Positions 1-8,700 of a stretch of DNA of 22,673 nt are shown piece after piece. Positions within the stretch are counted from its first letter, which is position 1. The number at the start of each line of letters is the position of its first letter. The stretch lies in contig DCFQ01000017.1 in assembly GCA_002319915.1 (NCBI GenBank), positions 1,457 through 24,129 of the forward strand, read 5' to 3'. The notes beneath the pieces were generated by a model. That model saw only the letters and a program-made list of their open reading frames with translations, was not told where the DNA came from and ran no database searches. Both the position numbers and the translations under genes were made by a program. Source of the DNA: Bacteroidales bacterium UBA1800. Its GTDB lineage: Bacteria; Bacteroidota; Bacteroidia; Bacteroidales; VadinHA17.

Positions 1-2
1 AA

Positions 3-698
3 GAAGGCGGCCAGCTCACCGAGAAAGTGAGGAGAAGGCCATATTCGGTGGTCCTTCTGGATGAGATCGAAAAAGCGCATCCCGATGTGTTCCATATAAT
101 GCTGCAGGTGCTTGATGAGGGCCAGCTGACAGATAGTCTCGGACGCCGGGTCGACTTCAGGAACACCATTGTGATCCTCACCTCCAATATCGGAACGAGG
201 CAGATCGCTGAGTTCGGTCATGGTGTGGGTTTTGACACGAGTGCCAAAAAAGCGACCAGGGATGAACAGACCAGGAGCATCCTCCAGAAAGCGCTTCAGA
301 AAACATTTGCGCCCGAATTCCTGAACAGGATCGACGACGTGATAATGTTCAATTCCCTTGGTAAGGAGGAGATCAACAAGATAATAGACCTCGAGCTGAA
401 GGGATTGTACGACAGGGTCAAGTCCCTGGGATACCAGCTCAAGATAGTAAATTCTGCCAGGGACTATATCGCCGAGAAGGGGTTTGATGCCACATACGGG
501 GCACGCCCGCTGAAACGGGCAATTCAGAAATACCTCGAGGATCCGATGGCTGAGGTCCTTATAAAGGCGGACCTGAAGGACGGGGACACTATTCTTGTCG
601 GGTTCAACAGCGTCAAGTCGGAGATCAGGATAAAGATCCAGAAGAAGAAGGAGACTCCGATGGAACTCCCGGAAGCGAGCGATTCAAATCTAAACTGA
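3..698 (+). CDS. clpC: ClpC-type ATP-dependent Clp protease ATPase subunit, C-terminal fragment (5' partial)
   Basis: This is the last ~231 residues of a class I Clp/Hsp100 AAA+ unfoldase; the reading frame is open to the left edge, so the gene starts outside the window. ClpC rings unfold proteins and thread them into the ClpP peptidase in the cytoplasm. What is visible is the second ATPase domain (D2): Walker B 'VVLLDEIEKAHPDVF', sensor 1 'ILTSNIG', the arginine finger in 'FLNRIDDVI', and the small subdomain with sensor 2 'GARPLKRAIQKYLEDP'. The tail ends in a short polar stretch (PEASDSNLN). ClpC is preferred over ClpB because the 'EGGQLTEKVRR' run-in and the short C-terminus are typical of ClpC, but the distinguishing N-terminal and linker regions are outside the window. 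The gene converges on rimO with 89 bp between the two stop codons. Confidence 0.9.
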   Translation, partial: EGGQLTEKVRRRPYSVVLLDEIEKAHPDVFHIMLQVLDEGQLTDSLGRRVDFRNTIVILTSNIGTRQIAEFGHGVGFDTSAKKATRDEQTRSILQKALQKTFAPEFLNRIDDVIMFNSLGKEEINKIIDLELKGLYDRVKSLGYQLKIVNSARDYIAEKGFDATYGARPLKRAIQKYLEDPMAEVLIKADLKDGDTILVGFNSVKSEIRIKIQKKKETPMELPEASDSNLN

Positions 699-707
699 GG
701 GTAAATT

Positions 708-780
708 ACTTTTGTTGCACTGAGGATCACAGGGACATGGTCTCTGTGAATCCTCCGTGTCTCTTCAGTGCCCTCTGCGG
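708..780. repeat. Degenerate intergenic palindromic repeat, copy A
   Basis: The gap between the convergent clpC and rimO stop codons is filled by an imperfect inverted repeat: 'gaggatcacaggga' is followed after a few bases by 'tctctgtgaatcctc', and outer words 'gcactga' and 'tcagtgc' also pair. It resembles copies B and C in this window. It could act as a bidirectional transcript end, though no long T-tract follows either arm. Confidence 0.55.
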
Positions 781-787
781 AAGTTCT

Positions 788-2101
788 TCATTTTCTTTCC
801 GGCACTCCGAAAAGATCGAATTCCGCTATACCGGTTATCCGGATATCGTAGAAATTCCCGGGTTCGAGGTTATGCTCCGCCCCTACCAGGACCTCCTGGT
901 CAACTTCGGGGCTGTCGTATTCGCTTCTTCCCGTAAAAAAATCCCCTTCCCTCCTGTCGATAATGACCTTCATTATCTTTCCCTGCATCACGGCGTTCAG
1001 GCCTGCTGAGATTTCCTGCTGCAATTGCATGAGTTCATCGACACGAGCCCTCCTGATTTTATCAGTGACATCGTCACGGTAATTATTGTACGAATAGGTT
1101 CCCTCTTCATGTGAATAGGCAAATACTCCCAGCCTGTCGAACCTGAATTCCCTGATGAATTCCTTCAGTTCGTTGAAATCCTCAGCGGTTTCTCCCGGAT
1201 GACCGGCAATGAGTGTTGTCCTGATGGCTGCATCAGGCACCTTCTCCCTGATGGTTTCGAGCAGGCGCCTCGTTTCAGCGCCTCCGTGCGATCGTTTCAT
1301 GAGCTTCAGCATCCTGTCAGATATGTGCTGGACCGGGATGTCGATATATTTGCAGATCCGGGGGTTGTCCCGCATCAGGCCGAGGAGTTCCTCAGGAAAA
1401 TTCGTTGGGTAAAGGTAATGAAGCCTTATCCATTCAAGTCCTTCTGTTTTAAGAAGTTCAGACACGAGTTCGGGCAGCCTCTGACGGTGGTAAAGATCGA
1501 GGCCGTAATAGCTGAGGTCCTGGGCAACAAGGATAAGCTCCTTCACGCCCATCCCGGCAAGCCGTGAGGCTTCCCCGGCCAGTTCCCCGAGAGGCCTCGA
1601 GATGTATCTCCCCCTTATCATCGGGATCGAGCAGAAGGCACAGGTCCTGTCGCACCCTTCCGATACCTTGAGATAAGCATAGTGGCCCGGGCTTGTAATG
1701 ATCCTGTCGGGAACTGCCTGGCCGGTTTCCGGGATTCCGATCTCCGACAATATATCGTTTATATTGTTCACCCCGAAGTACCTGCTCACCTCAGGGATCT
1801 CTTTCTTCAGGGCATCCATGTATCGTTCTGCCAGGCATCCCATAACGTAAAGCTTGTCGATTTTGCCGGCCTGTTTTGCCTTGACGAACCTGAGGATTGT
1901 ATCGATGCTCTCTTCCTTTGCATCACTGATGAAACCGCAGGTGTTTATGATCACTGACGGGGCGTCAAAATCACCCGCATCATGGATGACGCTGAATCCT
2001 CCCGCCCGGATCCGCCCCATCAGCTTTTCCGAATCGACGATGTTTTTTGAGCACCCGAGGGTGACAATATTGATTTGGTATTTAGAATGGTAATCTGTCA
2101 A
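788..2101 (-). CDS. rimO: RimO, ribosomal protein S12 methylthiotransferase
   Basis: A 437-residue radical-SAM methylthiotransferase that, in the family, adds a methylthio group to the conserved aspartate of ribosomal protein S12 using two [4Fe-4S] clusters. The N-terminal UPF0004 domain has its three cysteines at about C17 (TLGCSKN), C55 (INTCGF) and C89 (VMGCLAER). The radical-SAM CxxxCxxC motif is at C150/C154/C157 (SEGCDRTCAFCSIP). A C-terminal TRAM-like domain occupies about residues 370-437. The 'GCSKNIVDSE' and 'CSIPMIRGRYISRP' segments favour RimO over its tRNA-modifying relatives MiaB and MtaB. The length is normal for the family. The start ATG at 2101 lies in an AT-rich leader without an obvious Shine-Dalgarno sequence. 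The gene follows ftsY on the same strand, separated by repeat copy B. Confidence 0.95.
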   Translation of the reverse strand: MTDYHSKYQINIVTLGCSKNIVDSEKLMGRIRAGGFSVIHDAGDFDAPSVIINTCGFISDAKEESIDTILRFVKAKQAGKIDKLYVMGCLAERYMDALKKEIPEVSRYFGVNNINDILSEIGIPETGQAVPDRIITSPGHYAYLKVSEGCDRTCAFCSIPMIRGRYISRPLGELAGEASRLAGMGVKELILVAQDLSYYGLDLYHRQRLPELVSELLKTEGLEWIRLHYLYPTNFPEELLGLMRDNPRICKYIDIPVQHISDRMLKLMKRSHGGAETRRLLETIREKVPDAAIRTTLIAGHPGETAEDFNELKEFIREFRFDRLGVFAYSHEEGTYSYNNYRDDVTDKIRRARVDELMQLQQEISAGLNAVMQGKIMKVIIDRREGDFFTGRSEYDSPEVDQEVLVGAEHNLEPGNFYDIRITGIAEFDLFGVPERK

Positions 2102-2159
2102 TCTAATTTAATTGGTTGTTAATTAATTAACAAATTAAAACTTGTTAAGGAATTTTTAA

Positions 2160-2262
2160 TCGCAGAGGACGCAAAGATTATGCAAAGCCCGCAAAGGACT
2201 ATTCATATTTTGCTTTGCGTTCATAGCGCATACTTCGCGGTCTTTGCGGTTGAACAGGATTT
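2160..2262. repeat. Degenerate intergenic palindromic repeat, copy B
   Basis: Between ftsY and rimO, the left half carries repeated 'gcaaag' words (gacgcaaag, atgcaaag, ccgcaaag) and the right half carries the complement (gctttgcg, gtctttgcgg). The two halves form a long imperfect hairpin. The style matches copies A and C, with 'cgcaaag' replacing 'cacaaag'. It sits in what is otherwise a two-gene operon. Confidence 0.55.
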
Positions 2263-2274
2263 GGCAACTCATCA

Positions 2275-3237
2275 TTATTTCTTACCTGAACTGAAAAGTG
2301 AGTCCACGAATTCGTACGGATTGAACACCTGCAGGTCTTCCAGCTTCTCGCCCAGGCCAATATATTTGACAGGGATCCTGAATTGGTCGGAGATCCCGAT
2401 TACCACACCTCCCTTGGCCGTCCCATCTAGCTTTGTAATGGCCATGGCAGTCACGTTTGTTGCTGCGGTGAACTGTTTTGCCTGCTCAAACGCATTCTGG
2501 CCGGTTGATCCGTCAAGCACGAGCAGGACCTCATGCGGAGCTCCCGGAACCACCTTCTCCATCACCCTCTTGATCTTCGAGAGTTCAGTCATCAGGTTGA
2601 TCTTATTGTGGAGGCGTCCGGCGGTATCGATGATTGCAATGTCATACTTTCCGGCTACCGCTGATTTCACCGAGTCGAATGCCACTGAGGCAGGATCGGA
2701 TCCCATCTTCTGTTTCACAATATCCACCCCTGCTCGCCCGGCCCAGATCTGCAGCTGATCAATGGCTGCAGCCCTGAAGGTATCGGCGGCTCCCAGCAGA
2801 ACGCTTTTGCCGGAGCTTTTGTACATGTGGGCAAGTTTTGCGATGGTAGTAGTTTTGCCCGAGCCGTTGACGCCGACCACCATTATTACCCATGGTGAAG
2901 CCGGGAGATTACCTGATTGGCCCTGAGCTTCACCGGTATTATTGTTTTCCAGGAGTGCTGCAATCTCTTCTTTAAGTATTGCATTCAGTTCGCTCGTATT
3001 CAAATACTTATCTTTGGCAACCCGGCTTTCAATGCGTTCAATGATCCGCAGGGTGGTGTCGACCCCAACATCGGATGACACCAGGACCTCTTCGAGGTTG
3101 TCAAGAACCTCCTCATCGACCCGGGATTTGCCAATGACGGCCCGTGACAGCTTGGCAAATACACTTTCCTTGGTCTTTTCAAGGCCTTTATCTAGAACCT
3201 CTTTTTTCTGTTTGTTTCCGAATCCAAGCCAGGCCAT
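2275..3237 (-). CDS. ftsY: FtsY, signal recognition particle receptor GTPase
   Basis: A 320-residue SRP-type GTPase. FtsY pairs with the SRP protein Ffh at the inner membrane and hands ribosomes making membrane proteins to the SecYEG channel. The N domain is a four-helix region at about residues 15-100. The NG domain carries the P-loop 'GVNGSGKTTT' (about 122-131), the I-box segment 'ADTFRAAAIDQL', G3 'DTAGR' (about 204-208) and G4 'TKLDGTAKGG' (about 268-277). The long acidic A domain of E. coli FtsY is absent, as is usual outside gammaproteobacteria. The N-terminus 'MAWLGFGNKQKK' fits membrane contact. A terminator and a -7-like element lie just upstream, so the gene probably has its own promoter rather than relying on the ribosomal-protein transcript. 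Confidence 0.96.
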   Translation of the reverse strand: MAWLGFGNKQKKEVLDKGLEKTKESVFAKLSRAVIGKSRVDEEVLDNLEEVLVSSDVGVDTTLRIIERIESRVAKDKYLNTSELNAILKEEIAALLENNNTGEAQGQSGNLPASPWVIMVVGVNGSGKTTTIAKLAHMYKSSGKSVLLGAADTFRAAAIDQLQIWAGRAGVDIVKQKMGSDPASVAFDSVKSAVAGKYDIAIIDTAGRLHNKINLMTELSKIKRVMEKVVPGAPHEVLLVLDGSTGQNAFEQAKQFTAATNVTAMAITKLDGTAKGGVVIGISDQFRIPVKYIGLGEKLEDLQVFNPYEFVDSLFSSGKK

Positions 3238-3260
3238 TCGCGCTCAGAATTACTTAATGT

Positions 3261-3268
3261 CAAATATA
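3261..3268 (-). promoter_or_regulatory. Candidate Bacteroidota -7 element for ftsY-rimO
   Basis: Read on the minus strand this is TATATTTG, an exact match to the TAnnTTTG -7 consensus of the Bacteroidota primary sigma factor. It lies 24 bases before the ftsY ATG, implying a leader of about 17 nt. No convincing TTTG -33 box is seen at the expected distance. The element begins right at the T-tract of the upstream terminator. Confidence 0.4.
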
Positions 3269-3301
3269 AAAAAAAGCCTTCTTCGGAGAGGAAGAAAGCC
3301 C
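3268..3301 (-). terminator. Rho-independent terminator after the rpmB-rpmG-DUF4295 unit
   Basis: Read on the minus strand: stem GCTTTCTTC / GAAGAAGGC (9 bp including one G-T wobble), loop CTCTCC, followed directly by eight T residues. It begins 25 bases after the DUF4295 stop codon and ends before ftsY. This is a textbook intrinsic terminator for the ribosomal-protein transcript. Confidence 0.85.
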
Positions 3302-3325
3302 TTAACATCTCATTTCCTTCAGGAT

Positions 3326-3481
3326 CTATTTCTTCGTGAAAAAATCCTTTATATGATCATTATGAACTACTTCCTCTTTGAACTGATATGAACCGGTCTT
3401 ATCTGATTTAATCATTTTGATGCACCTCGTAAAGGTCTTGCCGGATCCTGTCTTAAGTGTTGCAACAACTTTCTTTGCCAT
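3326..3481 (-). CDS. DUF4295 family small basic protein
   Basis: A 51-residue protein beginning MAKKVVATLKTGSGKTFT and ending DHIKDFFTKK. It belongs to the short family (DUF4295) found almost only in Bacteroidota directly downstream of rpmG. Its function is not established; its size, its basic N-terminus and its constant place next to L28 and L33 suggest a ribosome-associated role, which is inference. The start is set by the ATG at 3481, 12 bases after the rpmG stop, with no clear Shine-Dalgarno sequence. A strong intrinsic terminator follows 25 bases downstream of its stop, so it is the last gene of the cinA/rpmB/rpmG-side unit. Confidence 0.9.
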   Translation of the reverse strand: MAKKVVATLKTGSGKTFTRCIKMIKSDKTGSYQFKEEVVHNDHIKDFFTKK

Positions 3482-3493
3482 TGTCTGATACTT

Positions 3494-3682
3494 TTATTTT
3501 ATTTCCCTGTGAACGGTGTATTTCTTGAGAAACGGGTTGTATTTCCTTCTTTCAAGACGGTCAGGTGTATTTTTCCTGTTCTTGGTGGAGATGTACCTTG
3601 ACATGCCCGGAACCCCGCTTTCCTTCTGCTCGGTGCACTCAAGTATAATCTGCTGCCTGTTGCCTTTTGCTTTCTTTGCCAT
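3494..3682 (-). CDS. rpmG: 50S ribosomal protein L33
   Basis: A 62-residue protein with the L33 signature: 'RYISTKNRKNTPDRLERRKY' in the middle, then 'NPFLKKYTVHREIK' at the C-terminus. It is the zinc-independent (C-minus) form, since the paired CxxC motifs are missing and only one cysteine remains (LECTEQ). L33 sits near the E site of the large subunit. It starts 14 bases after the rpmB stop and ends 12 bases before the DUF4295 start, a tight operon arrangement. Confidence 0.97.
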   Translation of the reverse strand: MAKKAKGNRQQIILECTEQKESGVPGMSRYISTKNRKNTPDRLERRKYNPFLKKYTVHREIK

Positions 3683-3696
3683 TGTCTGTCCTCCGA

Positions 3697-3939
3697 TTAA
3701 TAATTCACGACGTACCCTTTTTCACGGGCTTCTTTCAGAACAGCGGTCACGCCTTTCTTGTTGATAAGGCGAATGCCTGAGGTCGAGATCTTGAGTGATA
3801 TCCATCTCTGCTCTTCAGGCAGGTAATATCTTTTAACAAAGAGGTTCGGGTAAAATCTCCTCTTGGTCCTTCTCTTCGAATGGGAGACATTATTTCCCAC
3901 CATCGCTTTCTTTCCTGTTACCTGACAAATCCTTGACAT
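3697..3939 (-). CDS. rpmB: 50S ribosomal protein L28
   Basis: An 80-residue L28 protein, recognised from the N-terminal 'MSRICQVTGKKAMVGNNVSH' followed by the basic 'SKRRTKRRF' stretch, and from 'WISLKISTSGIRLINKKG'. Only one cysteine is present, so this is the zinc-independent form, matching the C-minus L33 next to it. It is the first of three closely spaced genes (rpmB, rpmG, DUF4295). cinA lies 119 bp upstream on the same strand. The AT-rich 119 bp gap is long enough to hold a promoter, but I do not see a clean consensus there. Confidence 0.97.
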   Translation of the reverse strand: MSRICQVTGKKAMVGNNVSHSKRRTKRRFYPNLFVKRYYLPEEQRWISLKISTSGIRLINKKGVTAVLKEAREKGYVVNY

Positions 3940-4058
3940 TCTGCTCTGTTTTACTTTTTATCTGTTCCTTTTTTAAAACGAAGCGCAAATTACGTGATTT
4001 TTATCTGATTAACCAAATAAATATTTTGATTTTTTTCAACCGGGTATTAAAATCCACC

Positions 4059-5300
4059 TCAGCCGCTTATTATCTGTTTCCTCAGAAGGTCAAGCGCTGC
4101 AAGGGAGAAGCGCCGTATATTAGCGATCCTTTCGGTTCCGAATACATGCTTCACTGCAAGAGTCCCGGATCCGGATGCCACAGATACCCAGACTGTCCCA
4201 ACGCGCTTATCATTTGTTCCCCCGTCGGGGCCGGCAATACCTGTCGTGGCCACAGAGAAATCGCTGTTAAAGATCTTCCTGGCGTTCTCAGCCATGGCCA
4301 TTGCCACCGGTTCGCTGACTGCCCCATGTTGTCCGATGATGGCCGGATCGATCTTAAGCAGGCCGGTCTTGATCCTGTTGTCATAAGCCACCACGGAGCC
4401 AAGGAAATATGCCGAACTTCCCGGGACACTCGTGATCATATGGGCGATATTACCGCCAGTGCAGCTTTCAGCGGTACAGAGAGTCTTATGCCTTTGTGCC
4501 AGCAGCCTTCCTGTTACCTCCTCGAAGGTCTGCTCATCTTCTGCATAGATCAGGTCGGGTATCGTTTGGTATAGCCTGGCTACCTGCCTGTCGATCAGGT
4601 CTTTAATTTCCTCCAGAGATTTACCGGTACCAGTAAGCCTGAGCTTATTTATACCCCACGAGGGCAGGTAGGCAAGCCTGATCTCTTCGGGAAGACCGGC
4701 CTCAAACTCTTCCAGCAGATCGGATAATACCGCCTCCGAAACGCCATAGGTCATTAAATTCTTGTGAACAATGACCTGCGATGTGAACAGCTTCCTTATT
4801 TCAGGCAGTACATGCTGCTCCATGATATACTTCATTTCATACGGCACTCCCGGCATTGAGATGAACCGGGTTCCTTCCTTTTCAAACCACATCCCCGGTG
4901 CCGTTCCAACCGCATTTGTCAGGACCCTGCATGATTCCGGGACCTCTGCCTGCTTACTGTTCTTTTCGTTCATGGGAAATCCGCGGCGCATCATCATCTG
5001 CCCTATCATCTCCAGAACCTCGTTGTTCACGACAAGGCGGGTTTTGAAAAACTCGCAGAGCGCCGGCTTTGTTATATCGTCGCTGGTCGGCCCGAGCCCC
5101 CCGGTAATAAGTACAACCTCCGACTTCCCTGTGAAGTCCGAAAGGGCATTGAGAATATCCTCCCTTTTATCATGGACTGTGATCTTTCTACAGACATCAA
5201 ACCCGGCAAGGCTCATCTTTTCACCGATCCAGGCTGAATTCGTGTCAATTGTCTGTCCTATAAGCAGTTCGTCACCAATAGTAATTATCCCGGCTCTCAT
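4059..5300 (-). CDS. cinA: CinA family protein: nicotinamide-nucleotide amidase with MoaB-like domain
   Basis: A 413-residue two-domain protein. The N-terminal MoaB/MocF-like domain (about 1-170) starts MRAGIITIGDELLIGQ and contains 'TGGLGPTSDDITKPAL'. The C-terminal amidase domain (about 255-413) contains 'CTAESCTGGNIAHMI', 'VAYDNRIKTGLL' and 'ATTGIAGPDGGTNDKRVGTV'. In the family the C-terminal domain (PncC) deamidates nicotinamide mononucleotide in pyridine-nucleotide salvage, and the N-terminal domain can hydrolyse ADP-ribose. The frame is open a further 42 codons upstream (to 5426), but family alignment starts at this ATG and a -7-like promoter element (5325-5332) falls inside that extension. 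The competence link in the name comes from other bacteria. The gene stands just upstream of rpmB, as in many Bacteroidota. Confidence 0.93.
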   Translation of the reverse strand: MRAGIITIGDELLIGQTIDTNSAWIGEKMSLAGFDVCRKITVHDKREDILNALSDFTGKSEVVLITGGLGPTSDDITKPALCEFFKTRLVVNNEVLEMIGQMMMRRGFPMNEKNSKQAEVPESCRVLTNAVGTAPGMWFEKEGTRFISMPGVPYEMKYIMEQHVLPEIRKLFTSQVIVHKNLMTYGVSEAVLSDLLEEFEAGLPEEIRLAYLPSWGINKLRLTGTGKSLEEIKDLIDRQVARLYQTIPDLIYAEDEQTFEEVTGRLLAQRHKTLCTAESCTGGNIAHMITSVPGSSAYFLGSVVAYDNRIKTGLLKIDPAIIGQHGAVSEPVAMAMAENARKIFNSDFSVATTGIAGPDGGTNDKRVGTVWVSVASGSGTLAVKHVFGTERIANIRRFSLAALDLLRKQIISG

Positions 5301-5324
5301 CTTTTCAAATTCTGGAATGCGCCA

Positions 5325-5332
5325 CAAATTTA
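5325..5332 (-). promoter_or_regulatory. Candidate Bacteroidota -7 element for cinA
   Basis: On the minus strand this reads TAAATTTG, an exact TAnnTTTG match 24 bases before the chosen ATG, giving a leader of about 18 nt. No TTTG -33 box is found at the usual spacing. The same geometry is seen at ftsY, and the position supports the internal cinA start. Confidence 0.35.
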
Positions 5333-5775
5333 TCGATTTAATCGCATTCACCGAAAAACTCAGGGGGGTATTCAAATAATTCAGGCGAAAATGCGTTATC
5401 CAGGTACAAGTCTGTCTTAAAGACAATACTCAAAAAAACCCAAAGCTGTGTCGTATTACCGTCAGGAATTACTTATAAGGATTTTGATAATCGGAGGGAT
5501 CATAACCACCCTGCTGACTATCGGACTTATCAATTTTGTCCTTTAGCCGTACCTGAACAGGTGTTGGTCAAATCCTGACCGTTGATAAAATTCTTAGTCT
5601 GAGGTCCTTCATCAAAAGTCTTGAGAGATTTGTCAAAATTTTTCAAAAATCTCCCGGCAAGTTCATAATTTTAGTAAAAACAAGGCACCTCCCCTGCAGA
5701 GGATGGATGCTGTTGATCATAAATTGCTGCTGAACCGGACTTTCAGTTTAGCATCTTTATTGTAATTACTGGGGA
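5333..5775. other. 443 bp gap between divergent cinA and the repeat-protein gene, with small inverted repeats
   Basis: No recognisable gene is present. Visible structure includes ACCTG-AA-CAGGT at 5551-5562, GGTCA-AATCC-TGACC at 5566-5580, and GAGATTT-N15-AAATCTC at 5625-5653. The first two inverted repeats are adjacent and could be small hairpins or protein-binding half-sites. No clear TAnnTTTG promoter for the downstream repeat-protein gene was found. A short hydrophobic reading frame is listed separately. Confidence 0.5.
5448..5546 (+). CDS. Possible 32-residue single-span membrane peptide (weak)
   Basis: A GTG-initiated frame encodes a short polar start (MSYYRQELLIR) followed by a hydrophobic stretch, ILIIGGIITTLLTIGLINF, long enough for one membrane span, and then stops. 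There is no ATG, no Shine-Dalgarno sequence and no recognised homologue. Two small inverted repeats follow the stop (5551-5580). It may be a leader peptide, a small membrane protein, a decayed gene end or chance. It is recorded because the hydrophobic run is continuous and the position is intergenic. Confidence 0.18.
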   Translation: MSYYRQELLIRILIIGGIITTLLTIGLINFVL

Positions 5776-8700
5776 ATGACAAGATTTTTGGCTATTGGGC
5801 TGTTGCTGCTTTTACAATCCTCTTTCACATACGGGCAGACCTTTACCGTGACCCTTGCACCAAATCCTCCCGAGGGGGGGACTTTGGCAGGCGCCGGAAC
5901 TTTTGATGCAGGCTCCACAGTTAATGTCAGTGCGGTTGCTTCAGAGGGTTTCACATTTGCCAGCTGGACGGAAAATTCATCGGTGGTCTCCACCAGCGCG
6001 AGCTTCAGCTTTGAGCTGACTGCAGACAGGACCCTTACTGCGAATTTCACTCAGCTGACATATCTGGTTACCGCTTCAGCAAGCCCGGCCGCCGGCGGAT
6101 CGGTCTCAGGAGCTGGGAACTTCACCTTTAATACCTCTGTGACCCTAACTGCAACGGCAAATCAGGGCTATTCATTTACCAGCTGGACCGAAAACTCTGT
6201 CGTTGTTTCGGCTGATCCGTCATATAGTTTCAATGTTACTTCGGCAAGGGAACTGACAGCGAATTTCACCCTGAACAATTATACGGTTGTGACTTCCGTA
6301 AGTCCTGCAGGCGCAGGCTCTGCGACCGGTGACGGTACTTATGCTTATAATTCCCCGGTTACGGTAACTGCCGCCCCATCCTCCGGCTACAGGTTTGTGA
6401 GCTGGACCGAAGGAGCTGCAATCGTTTCTTCAAATGCCGGATATACATTTTCCCTGTCTGGGAACCGGACCCTGGTCGCTAATTTTATAAAGACATATTC
6501 AGTCACCGCCTCTTCACTTCCAGCTGAGGGAGGGACAACATCCGGCAGTAGTATATATGATGAGGGCGCATCAGCCACTGTAATTGCAAATCCTTCATCA
6601 GGATACAGGTTTTCGGGCTGGACAGAAGGAGGATCGACGGTCTCAACCAGTGCTTCCTATGTTTTCACCGTAATGGCTGACAGGTCACTTGCCGCCGTTT
6701 TCATAAAGACATTTTCCATTTCCTCATCCCCTTCGCCGGCCGGAGGAGGGACGATCACCGGGAACGGAACATACGATTCAGGTGCTCCGGTAACACTTAC
6801 GGCTTCGCCATCAGCAGGGTTTGCCTTTGTTAACTGGACCGAAGACGGGACCACCGTTTCGGCAAATTCCAGCTACTCCTTTACAGCCCTTTCAAGCCGT
6901 ACTTTAGTCGCCAATTTCGTACTGACACCTTCAATTATTGTAACTGCCGATCCTTCTGCCGGGGGGTCAGTGACGGGTGGCGGAACCTACACTGCCGGAG
7001 CCCAGGTGACGGTTAACGCCTCACCCTCTTCGGGTTACAGGTTCGTGAACTGGACCGAGAACGGAACAGTGGTATCCGTGAATGCAGCCTATGCATTCAC
7101 GGCATCGGTTGACAGGAATCTTACTGCAAATTTTATCCGGCAGTTTACCATAACGACTTCTGTGAGCCCGGCTGAGGGAGGCTCGGCGTCCGGCGGCGGC
7201 ACTTACGACTCCGGAACGTCTGTTACAGTTGCTGCAACGCCGAGTGCAGGCTTCAGATTCGTAAACTGGACAGAGAATGGGACCCAGGTATCAGCAAACA
7301 CCAGCTATACGTTCAGTGTCTCTTCAGCCAGGGCCCTTGTGGCGAACTTTGTCCGGACCTATACAATTACACTGTCCGCCCTGCCGGCCGAAGGTGGTTC
7401 AACATCAGGAGCAGGGACCTACGATTCCGGGTCAACAGTTACGGTCATTGCGACCCCGGCTGCAGGATACAGGTTTTACAGCTGGTCCGAAGGCGGAACA
7501 GCCGTCTCCGCAAATGCAAGCTATTCATTTACTGCCGCAGCCAGCCGGACCCTGGTTGCCAATTTTGTCAGAACCGTGACAATTACTGCCTCCGCAAATC
7601 CCGTTTCCGGTGGAGCGGTCAGCGGTGCAGGCACTTACGATGTCGGTACCTCAGTCAACATGACCGCATCTCCAACGGCAGGCTGCAGGTTCGTAAGCTG
7701 GACCGAAGGCGGGTCAATTGTGTCATCAAATGCCACCTATTCATTCACCGCAAACACAGCCAGGACCCTTGTTGCCAATTTCCTCCTCACACCCGCCGTT
7801 ACTGTCTCTGCCAATCCGGCAGGAGGCGGTTCGGTATCGGGCGGGGGAATATTTGACTCAGGCACATCGGTTACGGTTTCAGCAGTACCGACAGCCGGAT
7901 TCAGGTTTGTCAACTGGACGGAGAACGGAACCCAGGTCTCGGCGATCGCATCATATACATTTACAATAACATCCAGCCGAACACTTGCGGCCAATTTCGT
8001 CCAGACCTTTGCTGTAACACTGTCGGCAAGCCCGGTCGCAGGAGGTACTGTCTCAGGTGCCGGGACTTTTGATTCAGGTTCATCGGTAACAGTGTCTGCA
8101 ACCCCAGCTTCGGGGTACAGGTTTGCAAACTGGACTGAAAACGGCTCCCCTGTCTCAACAAATGCCAGCTACACGTTCACTGTCACAGCAGGGCGGGTCC
8201 TTGTAGCCAGCTTCGTGCAGACATATGCGGTAGCTTTGTCAGCAAGCCCTGTATCGGGCGGAACCGTATCGGGCGGTGGAATTTTTGATTCAGGGGCGTC
8301 AGTCACAGTCACTGCAGTGCCTGCGGCAGGCTACCGGTTTGTGAACTGGAACGAAGGCGGGTCGCCGGTTTCGACAAATGCCTCCTATACATTTACCCTC
8401 AGTTCTGCGCGTACTCTCGTGGCAAATTTTGTAGCAGGATATACTGTTACCCTTTCCTTAAATCCTTCAGCAGGAGGTTCTGCGTCAGGTGGTGGAACAT
8501 ACGACAGCGGGACATCACTTACAGTAACTGCAACCCCTGCATCAGGGTACAGGTTTGGCAGCTGGACCGAAGGCGGCACCACTGTATCGACAAGCGCAGG
8601 CTTTACATTCACGGTTACCGCAAATCGCACGCTGACAGCGAATTTCATTCTTACCCCCTCCATCACCACATCGTCAAATCCTGTGGCGGGAGGCTCGACA

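Noticed and set aside
2180..2758. 192-codon plus-strand frame overlapping ftsY
   Set aside because: It is antisense to the well-supported ftsY, and its product has no recognisable domain.
3933..4574. 213-codon plus-strand frame overlapping the cinA 3' end
   Set aside because: It is antisense to the conserved amidase domain of cinA; composition is cysteine-rich and not protein-like.
5301..5426. Upstream extension of cinA to a start at 5426
   Set aside because: The extra 42 residues have no family match, and the CinA domain begins exactly at the ATG at 5300. A -7-like element lies within the extension.
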